A stretch of DNA of 64,000 bases from Brucella pseudintermedia (GTDB taxonomy: Bacteria; Pseudomonadota; Alphaproteobacteria; Rhizobiales; Rhizobiaceae): NCBI RefSeq assembly GCF_008932435.1, contig NZ_WBWE01000001.1:62001-126000 (forward strand), written 5' to 3'. The position numbers and the translations under genes were made by a program. Below the pieces are notes generated by a model. The model was not told the origin of the DNA, did no database searches, and saw only the letters and a program-made list of their open reading frames with translations. Positions 27,128-36,439 of the stretch are shown one piece after another. Each line of letters begins with the position of its first letter. The stretch's first letter is position 1.

Positions 27128-27907
27128 TCAAACCCGACCACCCAATTCGGACGTCAGGTCGGCAAGTTCCTGCCCGCCCGCCATGAGGTTTTGCAATTCG
27201 TCCATGTCGACATCGTTCTTCGTTCGCGTCCCAAGCGTTACGCCGCGGTTGAGAACGGTGAACTTGTCGCCAACCGCATGAGCATGGCGAACATTGTGCG
27301 TGATGAAGATGACACCAAGCCCGCGTGAGCGCACGAGATTGATGTATTTGAGGACCATAGCCGTTTGCCTCACACCCAGCGCCGAGGTCGGTTCATCAAG
27401 GATGAGCACCTTTGCGCCGAAATAGACGGCGCGCGCAATCGCCACGCATTGCCGCTCCCCGCCGGAAAGTGTTCCCACAGCCTGCTGCGGATCGCGGACA
27501 TCGATCCCGATCTTGCGCATTTCTTCGCGCGTCACTTCTTCGGCCTGCTGCGCATCGAACCAGCGGAAAGGCCCGATACCCTTGGTCGGTTCGCGCCCAA
27601 GAAAGAAATTGCGCATCACCGACATCAGCGGGATCATCGCAAGGTCCTGATAGACAGTGGCAATGCCATGATCGAGCGCATCGCGCGGACTGTTGAACGA
27701 GACCGGCTTTCCTTCGACCAGATAATCGCCGCTCGTCGCTTTATGCACGCCCGAAAGCGTTTTGATCAGGGTCGATTTGCCCGCGCCGTTGTCGCCAAGC
27801 AGACAATGCACCTGCCCTGGCTCGACGCTCAGCGAGACGCCGTTCAAAGCAATGACCGGGCCGAAATGTTTAACGAGATTGCGGACTTCGATGATGGGTG
27901 TCGTCAT
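27128..27907 (-). CDS. Sugar-type ABC transporter ATP-binding protein (single domain, FrcA-like)
   Basis: A 259-residue ATPase from ATG 27907 with GGGGAGGA upstream; a longer frame to 28114 lies within the permease gene and is rejected. Walker A is GDNGAGKST near residue 37, signature LSGGERQ, Walker B VLILDEP followed by TSALG. It has one ABC domain, like FrcA, where RbsA and MglA have two. It is the last gene of a three-gene sugar importer. Confidence 0.9.
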   Translation of the reverse strand: MTTPIIEVRNLVKHFGPVIALNGVSLSVEPGQVHCLLGDNGAGKSTLIKTLSGVHKATSGDYLVEGKPVSFNSPRDALDHGIATVYQDLAMIPLMSVMRNFFLGREPTKGIGPFRWFDAQQAEEVTREEMRKIGIDVRDPQQAVGTLSGGERQCVAIARAVYFGAKVLILDEPTSALGVRQTAMVLKYINLVRSRGLGVIFITHNVRHAHAVGDKFTVLNRGVTLGTRTKNDVDMDELQNLMAGGQELADLTSELGGRV

Positions 27908-27921
27908 GGCAAATCCTCCCC

Positions 27922-29052
27922 TCAGCGCTCGCCCGTAGCGCGCTTGCGAATGAAATTGTTGAAGAGCACCGCGATCAGAAGCATTCCGCCAAGGAAAACG
28001 AGATACCAGTCCTGATCGATCTGGGTATAGGTGAGCCCGATCAGCACCATGCCGAAGATGATCGCACCAAAGAACGCGCCGATTGCAGAACCATAGCCGC
28101 CGGTCAAGAGGCAACCGCCAATGACCGCAGCGATGATTGCCTCGAATTCCTTCTGGAAACCGCGGCGCGCATCGGTCGAACCCGCATCAAGAACCGTAAG
28201 GATGGCGACCAGCGCTGCGGCCATGGCCGTGCACATGAAAAGCGTGGTCTTGACACGACGCACGGGAACACCGGAATTGCGTGCCGCCAGAGCGTCGCCA
28301 CCGGCTGCGAAAATCCAGTTTCCAAAGCGGGTGCGTACCAGAACATATGTTGCGATGAGTGCAATGGCGATGAACCAGAGAACTTCCACCGGCACGCCTC
28401 TCACAGAAGGCTCGCCATTGGGAAATCTGGCAATCAGGTCCTTTCCAGCCATCCAGGCAAAAACTCCCTGAAAGGCATCGCCGGAAAAAAATCCTGCAAG
28501 ATAACTGCCCGCTACCGCTTCCTTCACGCCCCGCAACTGCGTAGCGCCACCTGTCGCCCATTTCAGCCCGACCAGCGACAGACCGCGTAAAATGAACAGG
28601 AAAGCAAGCGTCACAATAAAGGATGGCAAACCGGTTCGGATAACAATCTGCGCATTGACCATCCCCACGAATGCCGCAAACAGCAGGGTCACGATGATGG
28701 CGACGCCAAGCGGCACCTGCCATACGACAAGAGCAGCGGCGAAGATCAGTCCCGCAAAAGCCACCATAGACCCGATGGAGAGATCGAATTCACCGCCAAT
28801 CATAAGAAGTGCTGCGGCGACGGCCAGAATGCCAAGCTGCGAAGCGGGAGCCATGAAGTTCATAATGCCAGCAGCCGTAAACATCGCCGGATTGGCAACC
28901 GAGACGAAAAAGATCGTAATGAAGATCAGGCCGGACACCGCGCCCAATTCCGGTCGACTCAGGAGCCGCTGCAACGGGCTGGCCGACTGCAATCGCTCAT
29001 CCTTCGAGAGCGCTGCCATGCTGGCCTTTTGATGGGGAAGTGGCTCACTCAT
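27922..29052 (-). CDS. Sugar-type ABC transporter permease (RbsC/FrcC family)
   Basis: A 376-residue permease from ATG 29052 with CAGGAGAAG upstream. Eight or more helices are predicted, with the motifs [17 protein letters not shown] and [19 protein letters not shown] of the BPD_transp_2 family. It forms the inner-membrane channel for the adjacent ATPase and binding protein. It lies 14 bp upstream of the ATPase gene. Confidence 0.9.
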   Translation of the reverse strand: MSEPLPHQKASMAALSKDERLQSASPLQRLLSRPELGAVSGLIFITIFFVSVANPAMFTAAGIMNFMAPASQLGILAVAAALLMIGGEFDLSIGSMVAFAGLIFAAALVVWQVPLGVAIIVTLLFAAFVGMVNAQIVIRTGLPSFIVTLAFLFILRGLSLVGLKWATGGATQLRGVKEAVAGSYLAGFFSGDAFQGVFAWMAGKDLIARFPNGEPSVRGVPVEVLWFIAIALIATYVLVRTRFGNWIFAAGGDALAARNSGVPVRRVKTTLFMCTAMAAALVAILTVLDAGSTDARRGFQKEFEAIIAAVIGGCLLTGGYGSAIGAFFGAIIFGMVLIGLTYTQIDQDWYLVFLGGMLLIAVLFNNFIRKRATGER

Positions 29053-29090
29053 GATCTTCTCCTGATGCATTCTGGGTACAGATACCCGTT

Positions 29091-29112
29091 CCCGCCCATT
29101 GTCATGGGCGGG
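29091..29112 (-). terminator. Intra-operon hairpin after the sugar-binding protein gene
   Basis: A perfect 9-bp stem (CCCGCCCAT and ATGGGCGGG) with a 4-base loop sits between the binding-protein stop and the permease start. It lacks a T-run. Such stems commonly stabilise the binding-protein mRNA and lower expression of the genes after it. Confidence 0.6.
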
Positions 29113-29139
29113 TCCGATATTGAATGGTCGAGATAATGC

Positions 29140-30069
29140 TTACCGGATGCCCTTGGCCGAAAGTTCCACGACCTGCTTGGCCTTGTCCTTGGTGATCAGG
29201 TTCGGGCCTGATGGAACATTGCCGCCCGGCATCAAACCGTATTTCGCATTAAGCGCAAGGAACGATACCGGCAGATAGCCTTGCAGAAACTGCTGCTGGT
29301 CGATGGCGAAATCCGCCTGCCCCTTTTCGACAGCCTCAAGAAAGCCAGCCGACATATCGAATGTCGAAACATGAATTCCGGTGCGACCGCTTTCAGCCGC
29401 CGCTTTCACGGCAGGTTCCCCCGCCAATGTCGCGTTGAGCGTCAGGATCGTGTCGACCGTAGCGTCAGATGCCAGAGCAGCACGAACCTTGGCTTCGTTT
29501 TCGGCGGGATCGGTCGATGTCGGCAAAACCGTTACATCGCCGAAACCTTCCTTGAAGCCCGCGCAGCGTTGATCGAGCGAGACATTGCCGACCTCGTGAT
29601 TGACACAAAGGCCTTTCTTGCCGCCAGCATTCTTCAGCGCTTCACCGGCAGCTTTACCAGCGTCGAACTCATCCTGACCGACATGCAGCAGAGCTCCCAG
29701 CTTCTTCGAAGCGTCGGAGCCGGAATTCATGGAAATGACCGGGATGCCAGCCGCTACAGCCCGCTGGATCGACGGCCCAAGCGCATCGGCATCGGGAATG
29801 GAAACCACAATGCCTTGCGGCTTCTGATTGATCGCAGCGTCAATAAGTTGAGCCATCTGCACCATGTCAAAGGTTTCCGGCGCGCGATAGTCAACCTTCA
29901 CGCCCGTATCCTTTGCCGCTTCAGCAACGCCATTTTTCACGACAGACCAGAACGGATCTGAAGCCTGACCATGACTGACCACGACGATATTAATATCGGC
30001 TGCCTGGGCTGCGAAAGACGCAGCCAGCAATGCCGCCCCGGCCACGGCCGACTTTAATAGAGATTGCAT
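29140..30069 (-). CDS. Periplasmic sugar-binding protein (Peripla_BP_4 type)
   Basis: A 309-residue secreted protein from ATG 30069 with AGGGAGGAG upstream. The signal peptide ends near AAQAADI. The mature N-terminus INIVVVSHGQASDPFWSVVKNG and the segment PQGIVVSIPDADAL are typical of ribose/galactose-class binding proteins. The ligand cannot be read from sequence. It is the first gene of the importer, and shares its upstream region with a divergent Gfo/Idh dehydrogenase gene and a GGAA-N6-TTCC palindrome. Confidence 0.9.
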   Translation of the reverse strand: MQSLLKSAVAGAALLAASFAAQAADINIVVVSHGQASDPFWSVVKNGVAEAAKDTGVKVDYRAPETFDMVQMAQLIDAAINQKPQGIVVSIPDADALGPSIQRAVAAGIPVISMNSGSDASKKLGALLHVGQDEFDAGKAAGEALKNAGGKKGLCVNHEVGNVSLDQRCAGFKEGFGDVTVLPTSTDPAENEAKVRAALASDATVDTILTLNATLAGEPAVKAAAESGRTGIHVSTFDMSAGFLEAVEKGQADFAIDQQQFLQGYLPVSFLALNAKYGLMPGGNVPSGPNLITKDKAKQVVELSAKGIR

Positions 30070-30196
30070 GTTCACTCCTCCCTTGTCCGGCACTCCCCGC
30101 CGGTTTGCGTTAACGCTTTAACTTCGTCTGCTGCATCCCGGCGCTCCTCCAAGCGTTTGCCCGGCAACTCATGCAGATCGCGGCCCATTCAATAGA

Positions 30197-30238
30197 ATGA
30201 AACATTCATAAGAAATTATCATGGAATTATAATTCCAT
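30197..30238. promoter_or_regulatory. Palindromic operator between the sugar importer and the Gfo/Idh gene
   Basis: An 18-bp perfect palindrome, ATGGAATTATAATTCCAT, lies at 30221-30238, with a second dyad ATGAA-aca-TTCAT at 30197-30209. The core GGAA-N6-TTCC is the form I recall for the RpiR-type regulator IolR of Sinorhizobium. Its central position suggests control of both divergent units. Confidence 0.6.
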
Positions 30239-30343
30239 TTCTGATAGCTGATGTCAATCGCATAAGCTGCCGACGATATGCTTATTTCGCAAAGGAGTTG
30301 CGCAGCGCCAAACGCTTCGACCATCGTTTCTGGAGGAATGACA

Positions 30344-31474
30344 ATGGCTGGTAGAACCGATGTTGTAAGGGCTGGTTTGATCGGCTCCGGTTTCATGGGC
30401 AAGACGCACGCCCTTGCACTCGCAAACGTCAACCGCGTCTTCGACTTGCCGGTCGATGTCCAGCTTCATACATTGGCCGACGTCAATTTTGAAACGGCGG
30501 CAAAAGCCGCAAGACAACTGGGATTTGCAAATGCCACCGGCGATTGGCGAACACTGATCTGCGCCCCCGAAATCAATCTCATCGACATTACAACGCCAAA
30601 CCGGTTTCACAAAGAAATGGCGCTCGCCGCCATTGAAGCGGGTAAACACGTCTATTGCGAAAAGCCACTCGCACCCACCGCTGCGGAATGCCTGGAAATG
30701 ACGCTGGCAGCCGAAAGAATGGGCATTCAGACAGCCGTTGGTTTCAACTATCTCAAAAACCCGATGATAAAACTGGCCAAAGAGATCATCGACAGCGGTG
30801 AACTGGGCGAGATCCGCAATTTTCGGGGCGTTCACGCGGAAGACTTCATGGCCGACGCCCGTATCCCCTGGACATGGAGGCTTGATCCGGCAGGCGGCGG
30901 CGGTGCCCTAGCCGATATCGGCAGCCATATTATCGCCACTGCACGCTATCTTGTTGGACCGATAGAGGCCGTTATGGGGGACGCCGTCACAGTCATCAGC
31001 GAACGCCCGGATAGTTTGGACCCTTCACAAATGAAATCCGTTGAGGTGGACGATGTTGCTCGCGCCTTCATACGTTTCGAAAACGGAGCGACCGGTACAC
31101 TGGAGGCAAGCTGGATCGCGAGCGGACGCAAGATGCAGCACGATTTCGAGATTTCCGGATCCAAAGGCTCACTGTACTTTTCGCAGGAGCGCTTCAACGA
31201 ACTGGACTTGTTTCTCTTTTCCGACAAGAAGGGACAACAGGGCTTCCGCAAGATTTTCGCCGGACCTGAACACGAACCATACGGAGCATTTTGCGTGGCG
31301 GGCGGCCACCAGATCGGCTTCAATGACCTGAAGACAATCGAAGTCCGCGACTTCCTGCTTGCCGTCGCGGGACAGAAGACCAATCATGCCAATTTCCGCG
31401 AAGGATATGAAGTCCAGAAGACCGTCGAAACGATCTATGCTTCTTCCCGCGAGCGTCAGTGGAAAAATATCTAG
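30344..31474 (+). CDS. Gfo/Idh/MocA-family NAD(P)-dependent oxidoreductase
   Basis: A 376-residue enzyme from ATG 30344 with GGAGGAATGACA upstream. The Rossmann motif is GLIGSGFMGKTHALA, the family motif CEKPLAPTAAE follows at about 95-105, and DIGSHIIATARYL contains the conserved catalytic-type His. Members oxidise or reduce sugars and cyclitols (inositol, glucose-fructose). Its divergence from a sugar importer suggests it acts on the imported compound. The stop overlaps the stop of the convergent btuD by 4 bp. Confidence 0.9.
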   Translation: MAGRTDVVRAGLIGSGFMGKTHALALANVNRVFDLPVDVQLHTLADVNFETAAKAARQLGFANATGDWRTLICAPEINLIDITTPNRFHKEMALAAIEAGKHVYCEKPLAPTAAECLEMTLAAERMGIQTAVGFNYLKNPMIKLAKEIIDSGELGEIRNFRGVHAEDFMADARIPWTWRLDPAGGGGALADIGSHIIATARYLVGPIEAVMGDAVTVISERPDSLDPSQMKSVEVDDVARAFIRFENGATGTLEASWIASGRKMQHDFEISGSKGSLYFSQERFNELDLFLFSDKKGQQGFRKIFAGPEHEPYGAFCVAGGHQIGFNDLKTIEVRDFLLAVAGQKTNHANFREGYEVQKTVETIYASSRERQWKNI

Positions 31475-32244
31475 CCTACACGGGAGATCGGATGGACGAT
31501 GAACTCATCATCTACCGTCATGATTTTCGCTCGAATACCATAGACATCGTGTAGCAATTGCGGAGTGAGTACTTTCGTCGGCGCTCCATCCGCAACGACA
31601 TGTCCGTTGTGGAGCAGAATAAGTCGCGTGCAATGCTGTGCCGCAAGGCTCAACTCATGCAATGAGGCTACGACCGTCCTCCCCTCTCGCGCAAGCCCGA
31701 CAAAACTCTCCATCAGTCCAAGCTGATGAGAAGGGTCGAGCCCCGCGACTGGCTCGTCCGCGAGTATTACGGGCGTATCCTGCGCCAGAACACGCGCGAT
31801 CAGCACCCGCGCCCGCTCTCCACCGGAAAGCTCCATTGCGGACCTGTCCCGGAATTGGGCAATGTCCATACGCTGCATTGCGGCATCGACAAGCGCTTCG
31901 TCTTGCGCATTCATGCTCGCAACAATCGGTTTCAAAGCAGAACGACCCAAAGAAACGAGCATCTCCACTGAGACCGGCCACGCCACATCACGCTCTTGGG
32001 GCAGATAGGCAAGCTTCTGCGCTTTTGTTGAAGCCGTCATTCGGTGCAAGTCATCTCCGTCGAGCAAAATCTCTCCGGCGGACGCAACAAGCCCCAGAAT
32101 GGCACGCAACAATGTCGTCTTTCCGGCTCCATTGGGTCCGATCAGCCCGATGAACTCACCGCCGTGAATATCGAAACTTGCATCGCTGAGCGCGGCCTTC
32201 CCGCCGAGCGCAACGGAAAGATTTTTTACCGAAAGCAATGTCAT
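31471..32244 (-). CDS. btuD: Cobalamin-type ABC transporter ATP-binding protein (BtuD-like)
   Basis: A 257-residue ATPase from ATG 32244, which overlaps the permease stop (ATGA). Walker A is GPNGAGKTT, signature LSGGERAR, Walker B VILADEP, H-loop SLHE (Glu follows the His, where FecE-type ATPases usually have Asp). It is part of the B12-riboswitch-controlled run btuB-btuF-btuC-btuD, which is the reason for choosing cobalamin over siderophore or haem. Confidence 0.85.
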   Translation of the reverse strand: MTLLSVKNLSVALGGKAALSDASFDIHGGEFIGLIGPNGAGKTTLLRAILGLVASAGEILLDGDDLHRMTASTKAQKLAYLPQERDVAWPVSVEMLVSLGRSALKPIVASMNAQDEALVDAAMQRMDIAQFRDRSAMELSGGERARVLIARVLAQDTPVILADEPVAGLDPSHQLGLMESFVGLAREGRTVVASLHELSLAAQHCTRLILLHNGHVVADGAPTKVLTPQLLHDVYGIRAKIMTVDDEFIVHPISRVG

Positions 32245-33242
32245 ACGAGCTGCCTCCGATATTTGAACACCAACCACAGGAAGAACGGCGCACCAATGAT
32301 TGCCGTCAGAACACCCAATTTCAGTTCACGCCCCGGCATGACGGTGCGCACCAATATGTCAGCCGCCAGCAAAAGGACCGCCCCGCCGAAACCGCTGGCA
32401 ACCAGCAATCGTGACGGGCGCGCCCCGACCAGCGGACGCAGCAGATGGGGGACGACCAGCCCAACAAAGCCAATTGCACCGGCAACAGCGGTGGAAGCGC
32501 CCACACAGGCCGCTGTGCCTAGCACCGCAAAAAGCTGCACGCGCGCCAGATTGACGCCCATGGTGGCGGCGGCATCCGCACCCAATGTCAAACTGTCGAG
32601 CGAGCGCCCGAGCGCCAGAAGCATCACCCAGCCAATCAGTATAAACGGCGCGGCAAGAGTTACATGGGTCATGGACCTGTCCGCCAGCGATCCGAGCATC
32701 CAGAAAACGATTTCCATCGCCGCAAACGGGTTGGGCGAGAGGTTCAGCGCCAGCGCCGTCAGCGCACCGGCCAGGCTCGTCACGGCGACGCCTGCCAAAA
32801 TGACGGCGAGCGTACTGGCATTGCGACCGGCCAGAAGCTTGACCAAAAACACCGACGCAAAAGCCCCTGCCAGTGCAAGCAGCGGCAAGGCCAGCGGAAA
32901 AAGAAGCGACAGGCCGCTATAAATCGCAATCACAGCGCCGAATGACGCGGAGGCGCTCACCCCCAGCAAACCGGGTTCCGCGAGCGGATTGCGAAGGTAG
33001 CCCTGCAAGGCAGCGCCGGACAGTCCAAGCGAAGCTCCGACAAGAAGCGCGAGCAACGCCCTGGGCAGGCGGATTTCGCGCATGACCAGTACGATCATGT
33101 CGCTGTCATCGCCGAAAAGTGCCTTGATGCTGTCAGGAACACTGATCGCAGCAGGTCCCGTCAGCAACGAAACGACGAAAAGCAAAGCCACAAGCAGAGC
33201 CAGCCCGACCAGCAGAAGATAGAAGCGGTTACGTTCAGTCAC
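32241..33242 (-). CDS. btuC: Cobalamin-type ABC transporter permease (FecCD family, BtuC-like)
   Basis: A 333-residue permease. GTG 33242 overlaps the end of btuF by 8 bp; a longer frame to 33278 is unlikely. About ten helices are predicted, with the family motifs RLPRALLALLVGASLGLSGAALQ-like (RLPRALLALLVGASLG), NPLAEPGLLGVS, and GFVGLVVPHLLRPLVG near residue 260. It forms the inner-membrane channel for vitamin B12. Confidence 0.9.
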   Translation of the reverse strand: MTERNRFYLLLVGLALLVALLFVVSLLTGPAAISVPDSIKALFGDDSDMIVLVMREIRLPRALLALLVGASLGLSGAALQGYLRNPLAEPGLLGVSASASFGAVIAIYSGLSLLFPLALPLLALAGAFASVFLVKLLAGRNASTLAVILAGVAVTSLAGALTALALNLSPNPFAAMEIVFWMLGSLADRSMTHVTLAAPFILIGWVMLLALGRSLDSLTLGADAAATMGVNLARVQLFAVLGTAACVGASTAVAGAIGFVGLVVPHLLRPLVGARPSRLLVASGFGGAVLLLAADILVRTVMPGRELKLGVLTAIIGAPFFLWLVFKYRRQLV

Positions 33243-34074
33243 GCGCCGCCTCCGCAAGTTCGGCCACAGCTTCAACACTGAACGGTCCGCCGCAGACTGT
33301 CAGATTATCCGCTATGGTGACGGCTCTCGCCTGCTTTTCAAGCGCCCGCAATGCCGGATGTTCGAAATTCTCGAAAGCCAGCGCAGGCGCACGATCTCGT
33401 GAGCTGCGCACCAGAATATCCGGCTTTTCAAGCACCAGTTTTTCCAGCGATAGCGGAGCAGAACCACTGACGCCTGCCTTGTCAGCCAGATTATCAAGCC
33501 CGGCAAGACGCACAGCCTCATCGACCAGCGTTCCCCGACCGGATGTGTAACTGTTGGCGTAATAAAGCGCGACTGTCTTGCGGCGGGTCGGAGGCTGGAT
33601 TGCCGCCAAGGCAGCTTTCATTTTATCAATTTCCCGGCTGGCTTCCGCCTGTCTTCCGAGCAGTTCACCCATGCGACGCATATGATCTTCTATATCGTCA
33701 AACGAACGAGCAGGCGCGAACTCTTCCACACGAACACCGAGCCTTCGCAATAGCCCAACCGTTGCTCTCGACGAGAAGGTTCCGGTCAATACCAGATCAG
33801 GCTTCATCAGAAAGACTTCCTCCGCCTGTGCGTGGTTGACTGGCATCTTACGAGCTTTCGCAGCCATGACGGACAGCTCTGGGTCCTGCGACAAGTGCGA
33901 AACCGACCGCAACTGCCCGTCCCTGGCCAACACCAATGCCAGCTGATCGGTACATACGTTGATGGAAACAACGCGCTGCGGACTTTCCATCGCATCTACT
34001 GGATTTCGCACAAAAAGGGCCAGCGCCGCCGCGAAGCAGAAGCTGGTGATCCATTTTGCGGGTACCCTTTTCAT
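33235..34074 (-). CDS. btuF: Cobalamin-type periplasmic binding protein (BtuF-like)
   Basis: A 279-residue protein with a signal peptide ending near PVDA. RVVSINVCTDQLALVLA and KPDLVLTGTFSS are typical of the class III helical-backbone binding proteins for cobalamin and siderophores. It receives B12 from BtuB and passes it to BtuC. The gene starts 13 bp after btuB. Confidence 0.88.
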   Translation of the reverse strand: MKRVPAKWITSFCFAAALALFVRNPVDAMESPQRVVSINVCTDQLALVLARDGQLRSVSHLSQDPELSVMAAKARKMPVNHAQAEEVFLMKPDLVLTGTFSSRATVGLLRRLGVRVEEFAPARSFDDIEDHMRRMGELLGRQAEASREIDKMKAALAAIQPPTRRKTVALYYANSYTSGRGTLVDEAVRLAGLDNLADKAGVSGSAPLSLEKLVLEKPDILVRSSRDRAPALAFENFEHPALRALEKQARAVTIADNLTVCGGPFSVEAVAELAEAARD

Positions 34075-34087
34075 TCTCCGTCAAGCC

Positions 34088-35953
34088 TCAGAAATTCCGG
34101 GTCAATCCGACATTGATCGTACGTCCCGGCGCAATATAGCCAGAGCTGGTCTGATAGTCCTTGTCAAAGATATTCTCGACCGAGAACTTCAACTGCGATT
34201 GACTGTCGATGGCATAGAGTGCCACGAAATCGGCGGTCACGTAGTCTCCCAGCTTCTTGCTATTCGCAGCATCGGCATAGCGTGAGCCGCCATAAATCAG
34301 CCTTGCAGTCAGGTCGAGCTTTTCAATCGGCGTGAAGTTGACCTCAGCGGCCGCCTTGAAACGTTCGCGGTAAGGAAGGTCATTTCCGGTGTCTTCATCA
34401 ATAGGCAGCTTCAAGTCCATCGAGCCTTTGGCACCCCAACGATCATTGAAACGATGCGCCAGCGTGGCTTCGAATCCGGTAACTTTCGCACTGGCGATAT
34501 TGTAAGGCAGATAGGATGGCGCCGTACTCATGATCGCGTCGCGCAACCATGTCTGGTAGAATGCCATATCAAGGCTTGTAGAGGCGGTTGCCTGCCAGTT
34601 TAAGCCAAGTTCATACGAACGGGACTTTTCCGGTCGAAGGTCGGGATTGGCGAAACCCGGATAATAAAGTTCGTTGAAAGTCGGCGCCCGGAAACCCGTG
34701 GCATAGGATGACCGCAAAACCAAATCCGGCAGAACTTCATAGCTCGTACCGAGATTATAGGTCAGGATATCGCCGAACTGCCCATTGTGGTCGTAACGCA
34801 ACCCGCCATCCAATCGCAACGCCTCATATTCCAGCGAGTATTGACCGAATATCGCAGCCAGATCACGGCTGGTTTCATCATAGGCAATAGTGGTATTGAT
34901 CTCCTCGCGATAGGCCTCCACGCCGACGGTCACGATATGATTGACATTGCCGGTATCGAAACTCTTTTCGGTCGACGCAAATATTCCATAACGCTTGGTT
35001 TCAAACCGATCAGATCCGTTCACGCCTTTGCGGAAATTACGGGCGTTGTCGATACCGGTGCTGAACTCCAGTGTTGACGACCAGTCCGCCGAATGATCGA
35101 TGCGGGTTCCGAGCTTGCCGGTAAATGCGGTGCTGTCGGCCTGGTTCGGCGATGGCGCTTTGGCGTCATACTGGTTGCGTCCCCGGCTGAAGAGACCGTC
35201 CGCATAAATTTTACCCCAGTCGAAATCCTTCGACAGTGCAAAGTTGAAAGAGCCCTGCAAAAATCCATCGCGATCCGGCTCATGGCCGTACGCATCCGCC
35301 GTGGTGAAGTCATATCCTTGCGTGCCGGTTATGGCAGCACCGAATGCATAATCGACACCAGCGTTGCTGCGCCCCTGAACGGAACCGGAGGCATAGCTGC
35401 CCCATGGATGGCTGACACCGGTAGCAAGACTTCGGCACCAGGAGCGTTCGCCACAGGCACCACCCTGCTTGGTGATGATATTGACTACTCCGCCCATGGC
35501 GTCGGCCCCATATTGGGCCGAATGAGCGCCCTTGGCGATCTCGATGCGGTCGATAGAACTCAACGGGATGTTCGCAAGCGCAGTCGCACCCGTGGTGGCC
35601 GAAGCCGTGCGCACGCCGTTGATGAGAACGACGGTTTGCTTGGAAGACATGCCTCGGAGGTAAATATCTGAAGATGACCCCTGCCCTCCATTTGTCTTAA
35701 TGGAGATACCGCTATAGGACTTCAACAGCGATTGCAGATCGGGGGCCGCCGACCGCTCGATGTCTCCGGAATCGATCACAGTCACTGACGAGGTGGAGCG
35801 CTGCAGCGAAGACGCACGCCGTAACGGCGTGACCACGATTGTATCAAGGACGATGCTGCCATCACTGTCCGGCAGGTTTTGCGCAAACGCCTCGGACGGC
35901 AGGGAAAGAACACTGGCCGATAGCAACAGAACCGATGATTTCAAAAGATGCAT
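34088..35953 (-). CDS. btuB: TonB-dependent outer-membrane receptor for vitamin B12 (BtuB-like)
   Basis: A 621-residue protein with a signal peptide (to SEAFAQ) and a TonB-box-like DTIVVTPLR near residue 37. The plug domain spans about 50-165, with VLINGVRTA and IERIEIAKGAHSAQYGADAMGG-like sequence (IEIAKGAHSAQYGADAMGG). The barrel ends in the aromatic GLTRNF, typical of outer-membrane proteins. The first gene downstream of the riboswitch. GAGGAAAA precedes the ATG. Confidence 0.92.
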   Translation of the reverse strand: MHLLKSSVLLLSASVLSLPSEAFAQNLPDSDGSIVLDTIVVTPLRRASSLQRSTSSVTVIDSGDIERSAAPDLQSLLKSYSGISIKTNGGQGSSSDIYLRGMSSKQTVVLINGVRTASATTGATALANIPLSSIDRIEIAKGAHSAQYGADAMGGVVNIITKQGGACGERSWCRSLATGVSHPWGSYASGSVQGRSNAGVDYAFGAAITGTQGYDFTTADAYGHEPDRDGFLQGSFNFALSKDFDWGKIYADGLFSRGRNQYDAKAPSPNQADSTAFTGKLGTRIDHSADWSSTLEFSTGIDNARNFRKGVNGSDRFETKRYGIFASTEKSFDTGNVNHIVTVGVEAYREEINTTIAYDETSRDLAAIFGQYSLEYEALRLDGGLRYDHNGQFGDILTYNLGTSYEVLPDLVLRSSYATGFRAPTFNELYYPGFANPDLRPEKSRSYELGLNWQATASTSLDMAFYQTWLRDAIMSTAPSYLPYNIASAKVTGFEATLAHRFNDRWGAKGSMDLKLPIDEDTGNDLPYRERFKAAAEVNFTPIEKLDLTARLIYGGSRYADAANSKKLGDYVTADFVALYAIDSQSQLKFSVENIFDKDYQTSSGYIAPGRTINVGLTRNF

Positions 35954-36121
35954 TTTTCCTCAACCCGCCAGCACCGGAAACCGATAACCGGCTTTTCCTC
36001 TCACCGCAGGTTGAAGAGATAGTGGCGTGAATCGCCCTTCGTCCTGACGGCAACATTTCGACAATGTCACCGCCACGGACAGCCGCGCCTGGACACACCC
36101 CGTATCCAAGCATGGGTGACC

Positions 36122-36320
36122 GGATACGGCAGGTCTCCTGACTTCCGGGTCATCGCCTTCCCTCCGCCTTCCCGATCGCACGTTTGCTTTCAGTGGCTTT
36201 CACCGCTTGCGCGGCTGTGGAGGATAGCTCTCCGGTTACAGTTGCGGGGGCAGTCGCGGCATCAGCCAGAATGGCTTCACCGTGTTCCCTTTTCATCCGC
36301 CTGAACAGCGGAACCGTTTC
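36122..36320 (-). ncRNA. Cobalamin (B12) riboswitch
   Basis: On the minus strand the leader of btuB contains the B12 box AAGTCAGGAGACCTGCC (36144-36128), the conserved CTGCCCCCGCAACTGTAA (36253-36236) and GATGAAAAGGGAAC near 36297-36284, in the right order. Bound cobalamin should repress the btuBFCD genes. The start codon lies about 170 bp downstream. Confidence 0.95.
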
Positions 36321-36329
36321 CTGATGATT

Positions 36330-36358
36330 GCGATAGCAACATGGTTAAGGATTCGCAA
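36330..36358 (-). promoter_or_regulatory. Promoter for the B12 riboswitch and btuB
   Basis: TTGCGA (36358-36353) and TATCGC (36335-36330) are spaced 17 bp. The predicted start, near 36323, falls just before the first conserved riboswitch bases. Confidence 0.5.
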
Positions 36359-36439
36359 CTCCTACGCTGCGCAATCCAAGGCACAAACTGAATCACATCG
36401 GCAAGAAATGGGACAAGCCTCCTGATTTCAAAGAGTTTT

